Below are positions 52,118 to 62,733 of a stretch of 64,000 nt of DNA, piece by piece; position 1 is the first letter of the stretch; each line of letters starts with the position of its first letter. The stretch is from Pinguiococcus pyrenoidosus. Lineage: Eukaryota; Sar; Pinguiophyceae; Pinguiochrysidales; Pinguiochrysidaceae. The notes beneath the pieces were generated by a model. The model was not told the DNA's origin and made no database searches. It saw only the letters and a list, made by a program, of their open reading frames with translations. The DNA lies in the NCBI GenBank assembly GCA_019677205.1, contig JAAMXY010000379.1:1-64000 (forward strand), given 5' to 3'. The translations under genes and the position numbers were made by a program.

Positions 52118-54025
52118 TCAGCTCTCGTCGACCGCTGCCGCAACACCAGCTTCATCAAGTCCCTTGCAATCTCGCGCCAGTGTACTGACAATGAGGTCTT
52201 CGCTCATGACCTTAACCGTGACGCCGTCACCATAGCCGGTGCGAACCGCTCGGATGCGAGACGCGTATTCTCCGTCCTCGGTCGCCACCGAGAGGTCGCG
52301 CTCGACCAGGATCTCTACGCCGCCTTCGCGACTCGGCTTGCGCAGCGGCGGGGCTTGCTGGCCTTTCCCAGCGGATGCTCCCGTCTTGGACGACGCATTT
52401 GAATCCTTGTCGCCGTATCCGCTGAAGTCCCGAGGTTGAAACAGGATGCGGACGCCGTTGCTATCCGAGACGTCGCTCAGCGAGACCTTCGTAGTGAGGC
52501 CCCGCCGATCCCCCGCTGTGAAGCCTTCGGCCCAGAGCCGGACCCAGCTGACAACTTTCAGGGGCTCGACGCCCGGAAGACTTATTCGCGCAAGCTCGGG
52601 ACCTACGAGCCGGAGCATCTCGTCTTCCCACGTGACGAAGCCCCCGCTGGATGCAAACGAGTCATCAACTGCCAGCCGCGCTCGGTCAGTTCCAGTGAGC
52701 GGTGGTGGATACTCGCTGGACGACACTAGGCTAAGGGAAGCATTTGCGGCAGCAGGCCAGGTTCCCAACATGGACTGGAACACCGCTTCAGTCGCGGCGT
52801 CAGCCGACGTCTCGCCTTCGCCTTCATCCCCAGCGCGTAGCACGATCCCGTCCGCAATGGCTCCACTCCACGACTGGAAGTCGGATGCTTCTGCTGCACC
52901 GCCTCCGGCGGGCCATCCCGGAACATCCTTCGAGGGCTCCACAAGCTTGCCAATCCTCTGAATGGTCCAAGAGAAGCCGTACCGTGTGCTTTTGAGGACC
53001 AAGCTTTGCTCCAAAGCCTCCGCTTTCCCCAGCCCGCCCCAGACGTTCTGCATGTTGTAGGGAAACTGGTTCTTCCTCGTGCTCCCTAGCGCTGAGAGCA
53101 GAAACACGCGTACGAACGCGAGGGACTGTCCATTCATGGCCAACGGCCGGTACTGCTCATACAGGGAGTCGAGGATCTTCGAGAGCAAGTCTTCGGTCAC
53201 CGTTTGCTTCGCCCCCGGCTGGTTCAACGGGTCCTCCAGAACGAAGACCCCTTGCACATCCTTCAACGCCTCCTTCAGCGCTTCTTTGCTGATCTTACTG
53301 GCCTCAGCAGCCGACAAGACGCTGACACTGACCCCCGCCTCCTGCAGCCGGACTTGGACGGCGGCCGAAATCCTGCCTTTCCCGATGAGCACAGCTGACT
53401 TCAAGGAGAGATCGTCAACGCCCTCTAGACCGTCCGTGGAGCTTTTCGAAAGTGCGGCAGTGACGCCCGTGAGCGCCTGGCGGCGTCGAGCAAGCTGCTG
53501 CTCAACCCTCGCTACGGCGAAGTCGCCTGGAGCTGCGCCGGCTTTGGGCTTGTCGGCGGAGTCGAGGGTAGCCGAGTCGTACTTCTGCTCCCAGTCCGCT
53601 TTGATCATGCTGGAGTTGCGCTTGAAGTCCTCCAGAAGGCGCTCCAGCTTGGCGTCCATCGCGGCGCCGATGGCGTCCATGGTGCTGTCCATCTCGTCCT
53701 TGCGTAGCCTGGCCTTCCTCTCGTACTCCTGCTTGAGAGAGCTGCGCACGGTGTCCAGGTCCTCTCGGAACTTCTGGAACTTCTCCTCGCCCTTCTTCTT
53801 CTGCAGCTGCGCGAACTCTTCCTTGCTCATCCCTTTCCGAAGCGCATCCAAGGCCTCCTGGATCTGCGCGTCCAGCATGTCGTCGCCGCTAGGATCCTTC
53901 TTCTGCATCAGCGTCGGGCTCTTCAGGAGCCTGCCATGCTTTGCCAAAGCCGGCAGCGTGCAGAATGGGGTCGCGAGAGGACTGAATCCCACCAGAAGCG
54001 CAAAGATCAGCGAGGAAACCCGCAT
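52118..54025 (-). CDS. Plastid-targeted protein with SDR-like (NmrA-type) domain
   Basis: 635 aa from the ATG at 54025, which begins a signal peptide (MRVSSLIFALLVGFSPLATP) followed by Phe-Cys, the complex-plastid pattern; the frame upstream is Gln-rich and not needed. Residues 45-180 are highly charged and coiled-coil-like (EEFAQLQKKKGEEKFQKF). An atypical short-chain dehydrogenase fold seems to follow: SLKSAVLIGKGRISAAV (degenerate nucleotide-binding loop), QGVFVLEDPL and KAEALEQSLVLKSTRYGF plus SWTIQRIGKL, like the K..E..L..S...TI.R.G pattern of NmrA/HCF proteins. The C-terminal 250 residues include a beta-rich region with WVRLWAEGF. Possibly a photosystem-assembly or RNA-binding factor; that is a guess. 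Confidence 0.75.
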   Translation of the reverse strand: MRVSSLIFALLVGFSPLATPFCTLPALAKHGRLLKSPTLMQKKDPSGDDMLDAQIQEALDALRKGMSKEEFAQLQKKKGEEKFQKFREDLDTVRSSLKQEYERKARLRKDEMDSTMDAIGAAMDAKLERLLEDFKRNSSMIKADWEQKYDSATLDSADKPKAGAAPGDFAVARVEQQLARRRQALTGVTAALSKSSTDGLEGVDDLSLKSAVLIGKGRISAAVQVRLQEAGVSVSVLSAAEASKISKEALKEALKDVQGVFVLEDPLNQPGAKQTVTEDLLSKILDSLYEQYRPLAMNGQSLAFVRVFLLSALGSTRKNQFPYNMQNVWGGLGKAEALEQSLVLKSTRYGFSWTIQRIGKLVEPSKDVPGWPAGGGAAEASDFQSWSGAIADGIVLRAGDEGEGETSADAATEAVFQSMLGTWPAAANASLSLVSSSEYPPPLTGTDRARLAVDDSFASSGGFVTWEDEMLRLVGPELARISLPGVEPLKVVSWVRLWAEGFTAGDRRGLTTKVSLSDVSDSNGVRILFQPRDFSGYGDKDSNASSKTGASAGKGQQAPPLRKPSREGGVEILVERDLSVATEDGEYASRIRAVRTGYGDGVTVKVMSEDLIVSTLARDCKGLDEAGVAAAVDES

Positions 54026-54555
54026 TCTGCCGAGCGAAGGATCGCTAGCACGGGGATGTTGGGCCAAAGCACCACAGCAGCGCCGGCCGCTGTCTTGAGC
54101 CAGCTGCTGCTGCTGTTGCTGCTGCGAGTACAAAGGTTCCAAAGGGTGTTTGAACGCGCGGCACCTGCGGGACGCCTCAGATCCGCCGTAGTATGGGCCA
54201 AGATCCTCGCAAACGCCGCCGTTCAATGAGCGGCGTTGAAGAGGCATAGAGTGCCACGTAGAAGTTTCAGAAGCTTTTAAGATCTGTTCCAATTGACGAT
54301 CTCAATACTACAAATATTAACTATGATGTAGGCTCGAAGATCCAGCAGAATCCGTGCAAGTTCCACCCCCCAGGAGTCTTGCCGCGTCGTTTCTCTCGAA
54401 TTCTCCGCTTCTCTCTCCTTTGCACAGCCTGAGGAACGACGATACCGCAGTGGCGTTCCGCGGACGTTCTGGACGTCGGCCCAAATCCACAGTGCGAAGT
54501 GAGCCGGTCGCGGCACCGTTCGACTAGCTGCAGCAATGTGAGAACGAGGGCAGTG
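54026..54555. promoter_or_regulatory. Divergent spacer, SDR-like gene and repeat-protein gene
   Basis: 530 bp; contains a CAG/CTG run near 54098-54127 and a short AT-rich patch near 54290-54330. Confidence 0.4.
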
Positions 54556-56169
54556 ATGGCGTCTTGGCCGCCCGCGAAGCTCGGTGCTTTGCAGTCGCCT
54601 TTGCCGGAGCCTCTCCGCCGCAGGCAGAATCGGAGGCTGCGACGTAAGATGCGGCCACCGCGACAGCATCGACTGATGGAGATGGACTTGCAGCAAGTGC
54701 GCCGCTTGAGGTCCGATCTCCAACGCGTTCCCGAGTCGGCAGGAGTTCACCGAGGCGCGGGAGCAGCCGCTGCCTTGTACTTCGCAGAGAGCACTTCCAA
54801 CGACGTGGATGCGCCTCCGAAAGCCAGTGCATCAGTGAAGATGCCTGACGTTGCTCGATCCGAAGAGAAGCAAAGGATTGGAGAAGGAAGCGTTGCTGCT
54901 CCACCCGACGCCAGGCAGCATCGGCACCTGGACCTGGTCACGGCACAGATCGGGGTGCTGCTGCGGCAGATCTGGAGGCTGCGAAGTGAAGAGCAGAGCG
55001 TCTTGCAAGAGGAGGCGGAGCAAGGTGGTGACCAAAGCACTCTTGGGGCGCAGCTTGCCAGGGTGCGGAATGCAATCCGGACGCAGGTGCGGCAGCTACA
55101 CGTGCTCCGGGATCGGAGGTCGCAACTTCTTCAAACCTACCGACAAGGCCAGCAGGACCCGGATACGTCTGACGCATTTGAGCGCCCGGGACACGCACTT
55201 GAGCGCCCGGGACACGCACTTGAGCGCCCGGGACACGCACTTGAGCGCCCGGGACATGGTGGCTCTCCAGATCCGACGAAAGGACGAGGATCCGAAACTG
55301 AGACGGATTGCATTGGACCGGAAGAAGATGGCGGGCTGCGCGAGGAGGAGGCGGCGCAGGTCGAGAAAGCAGCAGATGAAGAGGTCACCGCGCTGCAAGA
55401 CGCCATGTGCAGGCTAGAAGCGTGGCGGAGGTCGCGGCCGCGGCGACGTCAGCAACGAGATGATACGCCTGGACTCCATGCGGAAGAGAATCGCTGCCAC
55501 CAAGAGGCGGAGTGCGGGACGAATCGGGAACGACACCTTGGACAGGATGCGGCCGTGGAGGGGTCACAGCAGTTCACGTTGGATGACGCTCTCAGCCTGC
55601 ATCTCTACAACCTTCCGCGGAGGTGGTGGATGACCGTCGACTTCGCCAAGTCGCTGCGAGACGGACAGATTCAGGGCCGCGATCGCGCTTCCCGCTTGAA
55701 GGCGATGCAGCTGGCGCAGGAGTTGGCGAGCCAGACTGGACCGAACCTCCGCAGTCTTCTTCGCAAGGCCGTCTCGCCAGGCTCGATGCGTCGCGTTGAC
55801 ATCTTTGCGAGCGCGATGCTAAGCCTCTGGGGAGACAGCCTGGATCTGGCCTGTTCGACCCAGGTAGGGGAGGAAGACCACGGAACTACGGTTTCCTCCG
55901 AACGATCGAGCTTCCCGCCCGCCCTCTCGGACACGACGTCGGCTACGTTTCTCCACTGCGCTTGCAGGGACGCGCATGTCGTCCACCTTGCGCCCGTGAT
56001 CCTGATCGCTGCGCTGCTCTGCGCAGATCCCTTGAATCTACGATCGTTCAGAAGGAGCAACACCCTGGCGCTCGTCTGCAAACGCGTCTTTCTCCATGAG
56101 AACGCGACGCACGTGCCTGTCGCCGCGGCCGCTGCTGCGGTGCTTTGGACAATGTGGTGGCGGCGCTGA
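54556..56169 (+). CDS. Basic coiled-coil protein with ERPGHAL repeats
   Basis: 537 aa from the ATG at 54556. The protein is Arg/Gln-rich with several helical coiled-coil segments (about residues 130-215: LDLVTAQIGVLLRQIWRL, LGAQLARVRNAIRTQVRQL). Residues 207-236 consist of four tandem copies of the heptapeptide ERPGHAL, encoded by a near-exact 21-bp DNA repeat. A conserved-looking block follows at about 340-440 (LHLYNLPRRWWMTVDFAKSL, LKAMQLAQELASQTGPNL). The C-terminus is hydrophobic. No family recognised. The gene is accepted mainly because a 1.6-kb frame is open and has coherent helical content. Confidence 0.6.
   Translation: MASWPPAKLGALQSPLPEPLRRRQNRRLRRKMRPPRQHRLMEMDLQQVRRLRSDLQRVPESAGVHRGAGAAAALYFAESTSNDVDAPPKASASVKMPDVARSEEKQRIGEGSVAAPPDARQHRHLDLVTAQIGVLLRQIWRLRSEEQSVLQEEAEQGGDQSTLGAQLARVRNAIRTQVRQLHVLRDRRSQLLQTYRQGQQDPDTSDAFERPGHALERPGHALERPGHALERPGHGGSPDPTKGRGSETETDCIGPEEDGGLREEEAAQVEKAADEEVTALQDAMCRLEAWRRSRPRRRQQRDDTPGLHAEENRCHQEAECGTNRERHLGQDAAVEGSQQFTLDDALSLHLYNLPRRWWMTVDFAKSLRDGQIQGRDRASRLKAMQLAQELASQTGPNLRSLLRKAVSPGSMRRVDIFASAMLSLWGDSLDLACSTQVGEEDHGTTVSSERSSFPPALSDTTSATFLHCACRDAHVVHLAPVILIAALLCADPLNLRSFRRSNTLALVCKRVFLHENATHVPVAAAAAAVLWTMWWRR
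55178..55258 (+). repeat. 21-bp coding tandem repeat
   Basis: Four copies of a unit encoding ERPGHAL. Because the unit is 21 bp, copy changes keep the frame. Confidence 0.93.
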
Positions 56170-56458
56170 TGTGCACGGTGAAGGGGCAAAAGGCAGCCTG
56201 AAGGGGCCCTCGCTTGATCACACAGAGCGGAGCGTGTATGACGCTCCAGGCGAAAAGCAAGTCGGAAGGAGATGCATAGGAATGAAGCACTTTCATGCCG
56301 TTCATACTCCTAGAACGCCAGTTCTGCAGCGCCCGCTTGCAAGAGCTTGGTGCCTCCACTCCCGCAAGCGACGAAGTCAGACAACGCCTTCGTCTCACTC
56401 AAGCCAGGAAGCTAATCCATAGGAGCACAAATTGCCACAGAGCCGCTTCGCTTTCAGT

Positions 56459-57236
56459 TTACCGATTTGCCTTGGCCACACGCTCGATCTCATCCTTCTT
56501 CTTGATTGCGTAGGAGTTGGAAGAGCCCCGTGCAGCGTTGATGATCTCATCGGCGAGGCACTCCGAGATGGTCTTGATGTTGCGGAAGCTCGCCTCGCGG
56601 GCTCCGGTGGTGAGAAGGTAGATGGCCTGGTTCACGCGGCGGAACGGAGAGCAATCGACGGCCTGGCGCCGCACCACACCCGCAGAGCCCACACGGGTGG
56701 AGTCTTCGCGGGGTCCCGAGTTGATGATGGCGTCCACAAGCACCTGCAAGGGATTCTCATCCGTCGAGAGGTGGATGATGTCGAGCGTGTGCTGCAAGAT
56801 GCGCACAGCCATCATCTTCTTGCCCGCATTCCGACCCTTGCGCATCAACGAACAGCAGATACGCTCCGCGATGGGCATCAACGCTTTCCGGAATCGCTTC
56901 TTCTGGTAGCGTCCCTACGAAATGCCAGATATATTAGCCGAAGGTTCTACGCGACAGGGAGATGAACATCGAGGCAGCCAGAGACGCAGGCCACGCCGCC
57001 AGAATCCTCTTCGCCCGCGTACTTCTACTCGAAGCTCCGCAACCGAGCGTCTCTCCGCACGTCCCAAACCACATCCAAACTAGCTGTATCATCGAACGAC
57101 TCGTCACCTGCGTGTGCGGCAAGAAGGTGGCCTGCTTGCCCGAGATGCCGATGTAGTCGATGAGAGCGATGTCCTTCACTTCGAGATCCTCGTAGGACCA
57201 CTTGCCGAAGAGCTTGACTTCTGCCTGTTCCTCCAT
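56459..57236 (-). CDS. RPS5: Cytosolic ribosomal protein S5 / uS7 (two exons)
   Basis: Small-subunit protein that contacts the 3' major domain of 18S rRNA and the E-site tRNA. Exons 57108-57236 and 56459-56914 join in phase 0; 194 aa, slightly shorter than the 204 aa of mammals at the N-terminus. Family sequence is continuous: [96 protein letters not shown] and the C-terminal [14 protein letters not shown]. The intron (56915-57107) sits between PHTQ and GRYQKK. Confidence 0.97.
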
Positions 57237-57767
57237 GGTGCCTACGTCCTGTCGGAGAGACTAGGAGGGGAAGGAGCGACGGCGTTTGTCGAACTGCGGA
57301 AGGAGACTGGCGCTGGAAGCCGCGAAGCAGAAGAGGATTGGAATCCAGTAGGCGAAATAGAGTTATTAAATTAGTTTTGAATAAATAAATTGTATACTAT
57401 TCATGGGAAATATGCCTTTTTGGAACAGCCTGAAACTAACTGCGCACTTGTATGATAAATTAACCAAGGTTTTCCGCGCTCCAAAAATTTAGAAATAATA
57501 TGCATATGTATATTTCAAAATATGCATACGCTGCCCACAGGAATTTCTTCCGAATCTCGTGCCTCGTGCCCCAACCCAGTTGGCTGTAGCTAACCCGGAG
57601 GCGTCTCTGCCTGGACATGTCAGGACGGACATCCATGTCCAGTCTGGCACACACAAGTGGTGCTAAAGAGGAGGCAGCGACACGACCGTGCGAGAACGGC
57701 GCGTGCGGAGCGGGCGGACGATCAAGTCAAGCATGTGGCTCCACGATGGCACGAGCATTGTGAACAT

Positions 57768-57815
57768 AATTGCGAACGTAATTGCGAACGTAATTGCGAA
57801 GGTAATTGCGAACGT
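57768..57815. repeat. Tandem repeat, 12-bp unit aattgcgaacgt
   Basis: Four copies; the third has one changed base. Confidence 0.93.
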
Positions 57816-58038
57816 ACTGCTCAAGAGCGTCGGGATCAGGACACCAAGCAAGATGGCGAGAACCCCATGCAACAAGCGCACCACGAACTGGTGTCGCGCA
57901 CTCGACGATCTCGTGTCGCGCATCCGCGCTCCAAAGTTCCATCGAGTTCGATTACCATCTGAGCGCCCATTTCGAGATGGCGCTTTCTCAACTCCGGCTT
58001 CCGCCTCCGAGCAGACGCTTCTGTGTGGCACTGCTTTG

Positions 58039-58048
58039 TTTGGCGCCC
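58039..58048 (+). promoter_or_regulatory. E2F-like site before tryptophanyl-tRNA synthetase
   Basis: TTTGGCGCCC, 42 bp upstream of the start codon. A match of this length may be chance. Confidence 0.25.
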
Positions 58049-58090
58049 GCGTGCATCGCGTAGTCCAGGTCGCGTCCCACTACGCTGCCC

Positions 58091-60256
58091 ATGGCGTCTC
58101 AAGTGAGCACCGAGGCGGAGCCCAGGACCCCGGCCTGCAACACTGCTCTGGTGGTCCTCAAGGGCGCTCTGGGTGCCGTCTTAGGTGCGGAGCCCTTCGC
58201 AGCTTGCTCAACGCATCCACTTCTATCACGAGTCTTCGCCGTGCGTCTACTTGGAGCCAAGGAGAAGCTGACGTAAACGAGTGATTCTCAGGCTTCAAAG
58301 TTGGTCGGTCGTGCATTGGCCAGCGCTGCAGCGTTGGCAACAAGGGGCGCATCACCGTGCACATTGGCGACAGAGGGTACGCTTGTTGGTGTCCAGGTCT
58401 TTTGGGTGGCGTCGTACGCCTGATGCGCTCTTTTGTCGTTTGGCCTCAGGGCACCGACCAGTGAAGAATTCGAGGCGGTGCTCCGCCTGGTGAACGAGTA
58501 CATTGAGAAAGCCGCGCCGATCTTCCAGTTCGACATCAGCAGAGCGGACGCGGATGCAGCCTACGGAGACATGCACTACGACAAGAGCGTGCCGCCAGAG
58601 TCCGTGACCTCGCTGTCCATGGTGTACCTTCCCGGTCTGGTGCTGAGCGCCAGTCAGCAGACCTTCCTGAGCAGCTGCGACGGCATGGGGAGCCTGAACT
58701 TCGTCAAGGCTCCCAAGTACCGCGTCAACAAGCAGGAGCTGGAGATCCAGTTCGAGGTCACGCCGCCCGAAGTCTTTCCCTCGAGCCCGGCGACTTGTTC
58801 CCCACCCGCTGAAGCGGAAGTGCAGCAGCTCAACCAGAACGTTGTGAGGCGATCTCCCGAGAGCCTCGGCGTCACCGCCTCCACGGAGACCACCAACGAG
58901 AAGAAAGCTGCGAAAGCGGAGGAGCGCAAGCCGAAGGCCTCGGCGGCGCCGGCGGGCGAAGAGATGGAGAACGGAGAAGCTGGCCCTGCGCTCGCAGCTG
59001 CAGAAGCCTCGGCCCCGAAGCAGAATGTCACGCCGTGGGAAGCAGAAGCGGACGATGAGTTCAACTACGACGCGCTGGTGAAGAGCTTCGGCTCCTACTA
59101 CATCGAGGAGGACATCATTGCGAGAATCGAGCGCCTCACGAACCGCAGAGCGCATCGCTTCCTCCGCCGAGGCCTCTTCTACAGCCATCGCGACCTTCGA
59201 GAGCTGCTTGACTTGTACGAACGTGGGCAGAAGTTCTACTTGTACACCGGCCGGGGTCCCTCCAGCGAGGCGCTGCACCTCGGGCACCTGATTCCCTTCC
59301 ATCTCACGCAGTACTTGCAAGAGGCCTTCAACGTGCCCTTGGTCATCCAGTTGACGGATGATGAGAAGTTCCTTTTCAAGCAGGACTTGACCCTGGACAG
59401 ATGCCACGAGCTGGCCTACCTCAATGCGAAGGACATCATTGCATGCGGTTTTGACGAGAGCAAGACATTCATCTTCAGCGACTTGGACTACATCGCCACC
59501 ATGTATCCGGTCGTCGTGAACATTCAGAAGAGGGTGACCTTCAGCGTTGCCCGTGGGATCTTCGGCTTCGGCGATTCGCACAACATCGGTAAGGCCCGCA
59601 CCCCGCTCTCCGATGGTTGGCCTGCTCCCAGCGTCGATCCGACCGTGACCACCCTACCCCGTCTCCCTCCGGCAGGATGCCAAGCCTTCCCAGCGGTCCA
59701 GGCGGCACCGTCCTTTCCAGTGACCTTCCCCATCCCCCTTCATCAGGACGTGAACATGCCCTGTTTGATTCCTTGTGCCATAGATCAGGATGCGTACTTC
59801 CGGATGACGCGCGACGTGGCCCCCAAGTTGGGCTACCGGAAACCCGCCCTCCTCCACTCCAAGTTCTTCCCCTCTCTCTTGGGGCCTGGCGGGAAGATGA
59901 GCTCGTCGAATGAGAACACGTCCATCTACGTGACGGACACGCCGGGCAAGATCAAGAAGAAGATCAACAAGCACGCCTTCAGCGGTGGGCAAGAAACGGC
60001 CGAGCTGCAGCGGGAACTAGGAGCGAACCTGGATGTCGACGTGAGCATCGCCTACCTCAACTTCTTCCTCGAAGACGACGAAGAACTGGAAGTGATCAAG
60101 CGCAAGTACGCAAGTGGTGAGATGCTCACCGGGGAGGTCAAGGCCCGCCTGATCAAAGTGCTCCAGGAGCTCGTCGGTGCTCACCAGGAGCGCAGGGCTC
60201 AGGTGACGGACGCGGTGGTGCGGAGATACATGAAAGTGCGTCCCCTGGCGTACTAG
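58091..60256 (+). CDS. WARS: Cytosolic tryptophanyl-tRNA synthetase with AlaX-like N-terminus (four exons)
   Basis: Charges tRNA-Trp. Exons 58091-58184, 58292-58376, 58450-59588 and 59676-60256; 632 aa. The catalytic core is of eukaryotic class I type: [18 protein letters not shown] (HIGH, here HLGH), [39 protein letters not shown] and [17 protein letters not shown] (KMSKS). The N-terminal 190 residues ([48 protein letters not shown]) resemble the AlaX-like domain described in apicomplexan enzymes. A linker of about 100 Ala/Glu-rich residues connects the parts. The 87-bp intron 59589-59675 is a multiple of three and stop-free, so an unspliced transcript would still encode a protein with 29 extra residues. 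Confidence 0.94.
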
Positions 60257-60435
60257 GGAGACGAGGGCAGCAATCCAGACCGAGGGGAATCGTATCAGAC
60301 CGGCTCGTGGGATTAGCAAGATAGTCTTTCTCGTATCAGCCCAGCAGGATAATGCCCGCTGCCCTATCCAACGCCGGCATGCCACGGTTGACTCGGCCTG
60401 AGATCCGAGTGCTGATGCTTCCGTATTCACTGGCT

Positions 60436-62733
60436 CTACTCTGAGGCGAGCTCCATGATGGACGCAGCTATCGTCTTCACATCTTCCTCATCATCCTGGA
60501 GAAGCTCGGTGATCTGTGGCACTATGGTGCTCTGCAGAACATCCTCGTTCACCACCTTCACCAACCTCGCAAGGCTGCACACCGCGGCGAAGCGGACGTT
60601 CGCCACGGAATCAGAGCAGGCCTGCGTCAGAGCCGTGGCAATCTCCTCGAGCACTTCCGCGCCCGCGCCCTCGATACAAAGCCACCCCAAGGCTTCCACC
60701 GCGCTGATACGCAGGCAGTAGCTCGGCCCCTGCGCGGCGACCCTCAGCCTCGGTAGGATCTTCGAGAGGGTGTGGTCCGCGCCGAGCTGCTTGGAAAGGT
60801 CGCCCAGGCACTGCCCGGCTGCTCGTCGTACGGCTGCGACCTTGTCGTCGCTGGTGCCGTAGAAGCTCTCTGAGAAGCTTTCGAAATACTCCGGACCCCT
60901 TATGGACACAACACGAGGTATGCACAGCACGGCAGCCTCTCGGACCCGCCAATTTGGGTCGTGCAGGAGGCCCTCGAGGAACGACGGCTCCAAACTCTGC
61001 ACCAGCACCTTGAGAAGTGCTTCCCGCTCCTCAGCTGTGCCCCGGTCCTTCATCCAGGGTCGCTGCACCCCCGATGGTGCGTTCGAGGTATTCAAGGCAT
61101 CGCCCTCGTCGCCGGTGCTCAGCTCCCGCAGGACCATCAGCTGCAGGTCAAGGTTCACTCCAGCCGCTGCTACGTCTTGGGAGGCTTGCGGTCCCTTCGC
61201 GCCCGAGAGGCACGTGCTCAGGACGGGCAGGACACAAGCCGTTGCGTCGTCGGTGGACATCATGCTTGGCATCCGCGTGAGCTCGCGCACCAGCCGCATC
61301 CTCACCTTGAGGTCCGGATCATGCTTCGCGTCTTGGGACAACTCATTCAGGATCGGGGAGATGGTCTTGCTGAAGACCTCCGCCCCCACCACACTGCACA
61401 CTGCGTTTACGGACTTGCAGGCCGCTGCCCGCACCTCGGCCTCGTGGTCCTGCAGCAGCTGCACAAAGACGTTCACCAGCGAGTCCTTCATCAGATCCGG
61501 CCCCACCCCCTTCGCAACCGATCCGAAGACCTTCGCACCGGAAAGCCGCACGCGCCAGCTCTTGTCCTCTCCCAGGCGCAGGAACTGTGCCGTTGCGTCT
61601 TCTAGCGTGGCCGGCGGCAACTTCCCGATGAGGTCTCCGATCGCCAGGGCTCCAAGCAGTCGCACATTGTCGTACACGTCGCCGCAAAGCTTGACCCAGA
61701 GCTCGTACAGGTCTCCAGTTTCGGATCCGGCCTTCTCCACCACTTGGCCGAGTTCTGCCAGCGCTCCGGCGGCCGCGCGTCGCACCATCGGCAGTTCGTC
61801 CTGACAGTGCTTCTTCAGGAGCGTCATTGCCACCTCCTTGTCCGCGTCCGTCATTTTTTCGTAGGCCGCCGCCAGAATGCCACAGGCTGACACCTTCGCG
61901 GTGAACCAAATGGGCTCATCTCCGTCTCCGCTCAGGCGCCGCAGGGGCTTGCTGGCGATGCTCGAGAGGCTGCCGTCAGAAGGAAGCTCCTTAAGAACCT
62001 TCTTCATCGCCGTGACCGCGGCGTCGCGGACAAGAGTCTCCTCGGTGGTGGCGATCTCGGCTAGAGGCCCCAGGATCCCTTCCGCCTGCGCCACGCCTTC
62101 GACCAGCGGGAGGAAATTGCCCAGCTGCGTCCCTAGATTGTACAGCACTTCGTCGGCCGCCTTGTCCTCCGGGTTTTCCACGGCCGTGAAGTCGAGCAGA
62201 TGCGGCAAGATACTGTTCTGCGTCCCCTCGGGCCCCATGACCTGTCGTCCGATGGCAGAACTGATGAGGAATCCCGCGGTGTCGGCGTCCTGAGACGGGC
62301 CACAACGCTCCCACGCACCTTTGCGAGCTTGGCCAACCGCTTGGCTGCCGCTACTTGCACATCGATCTCTGCGTGGCCCAGGTCCTCCTGGAGGAGCCGC
62401 ATGAGCTCTCCGTGGTCAACTGTGGAACACAAATTCGGACGTGAGCACTTCGAATCTCCGTCGCAGTCCGAGGATGTGCAACTCTGCTTCTTCTGCTGCA
62501 CGAGGCTACTGCGGCGCTCCCATTCTTTCTGGCAGCGTCGCCGAGCGGTGCACCCGCCCAAGAGCTGCGAACGAGCACAGCAAAGCGACGCCAAAAGAGC
62601 GGTCTCCGGATCCTCAGAGCGCTTTTCGGTCACAATCGCGGTCCTAGTGCCACCGCATCGCGGCGCGCAGAGACGCACAGGCCTCTTCTTCTCCTGCAGT
62701 CGGTTTCTACCGCGAAAGGCACGTACCGTCCAT
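60436..62733 (-). CDS. PPP2R1A: PP2A scaffold subunit A / PR65 (three exons)
   Basis: HEAT-repeat scaffold that joins the catalytic and B regulatory subunits of protein phosphatase 2A. Exons 62727-62733, 62319-62419 and 60436-62241; 637 aa (human 589). Fifteen HEAT repeats of about 39 residues are expected; clear ones include LPMVRRAAAGALAELGQVV, WRVRLSGAKVFGSVAKGVG, WRVREAAVLCIPRV and VANVRFAAVCSLARLV. The first coding exon has only seven bases (ATG GAC G) followed by a gtacgt donor. It supplies MD and the first base of Val before DHGELMRLLQEDLG, which aligns with the start of PR65 repeat 1. This start is inferred, an ATG inside exon 2 being the alternative. Converges with the tRNA synthetase gene (179 bp). 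Confidence 0.92.

Larger units (their letters stand above)
57237..58090. promoter_or_regulatory. Divergent spacer with AT-rich stretch
   Basis: 854 bp between RPS5 and tryptophanyl-tRNA synthetase starts. Bases about 57360-57540 are strongly AT-rich and follow directly after the RPS5 promoter. Bases 57768-57815 carry four 12-bp repeats. An E2F-like TTTGGCGCCC lies at 58039-58048. Confidence 0.45.

Noticed and set aside
58352-59581. 409-codon open frame on the minus strand
   Set aside because: Antisense to tryptophanyl-tRNA synthetase exon 3.
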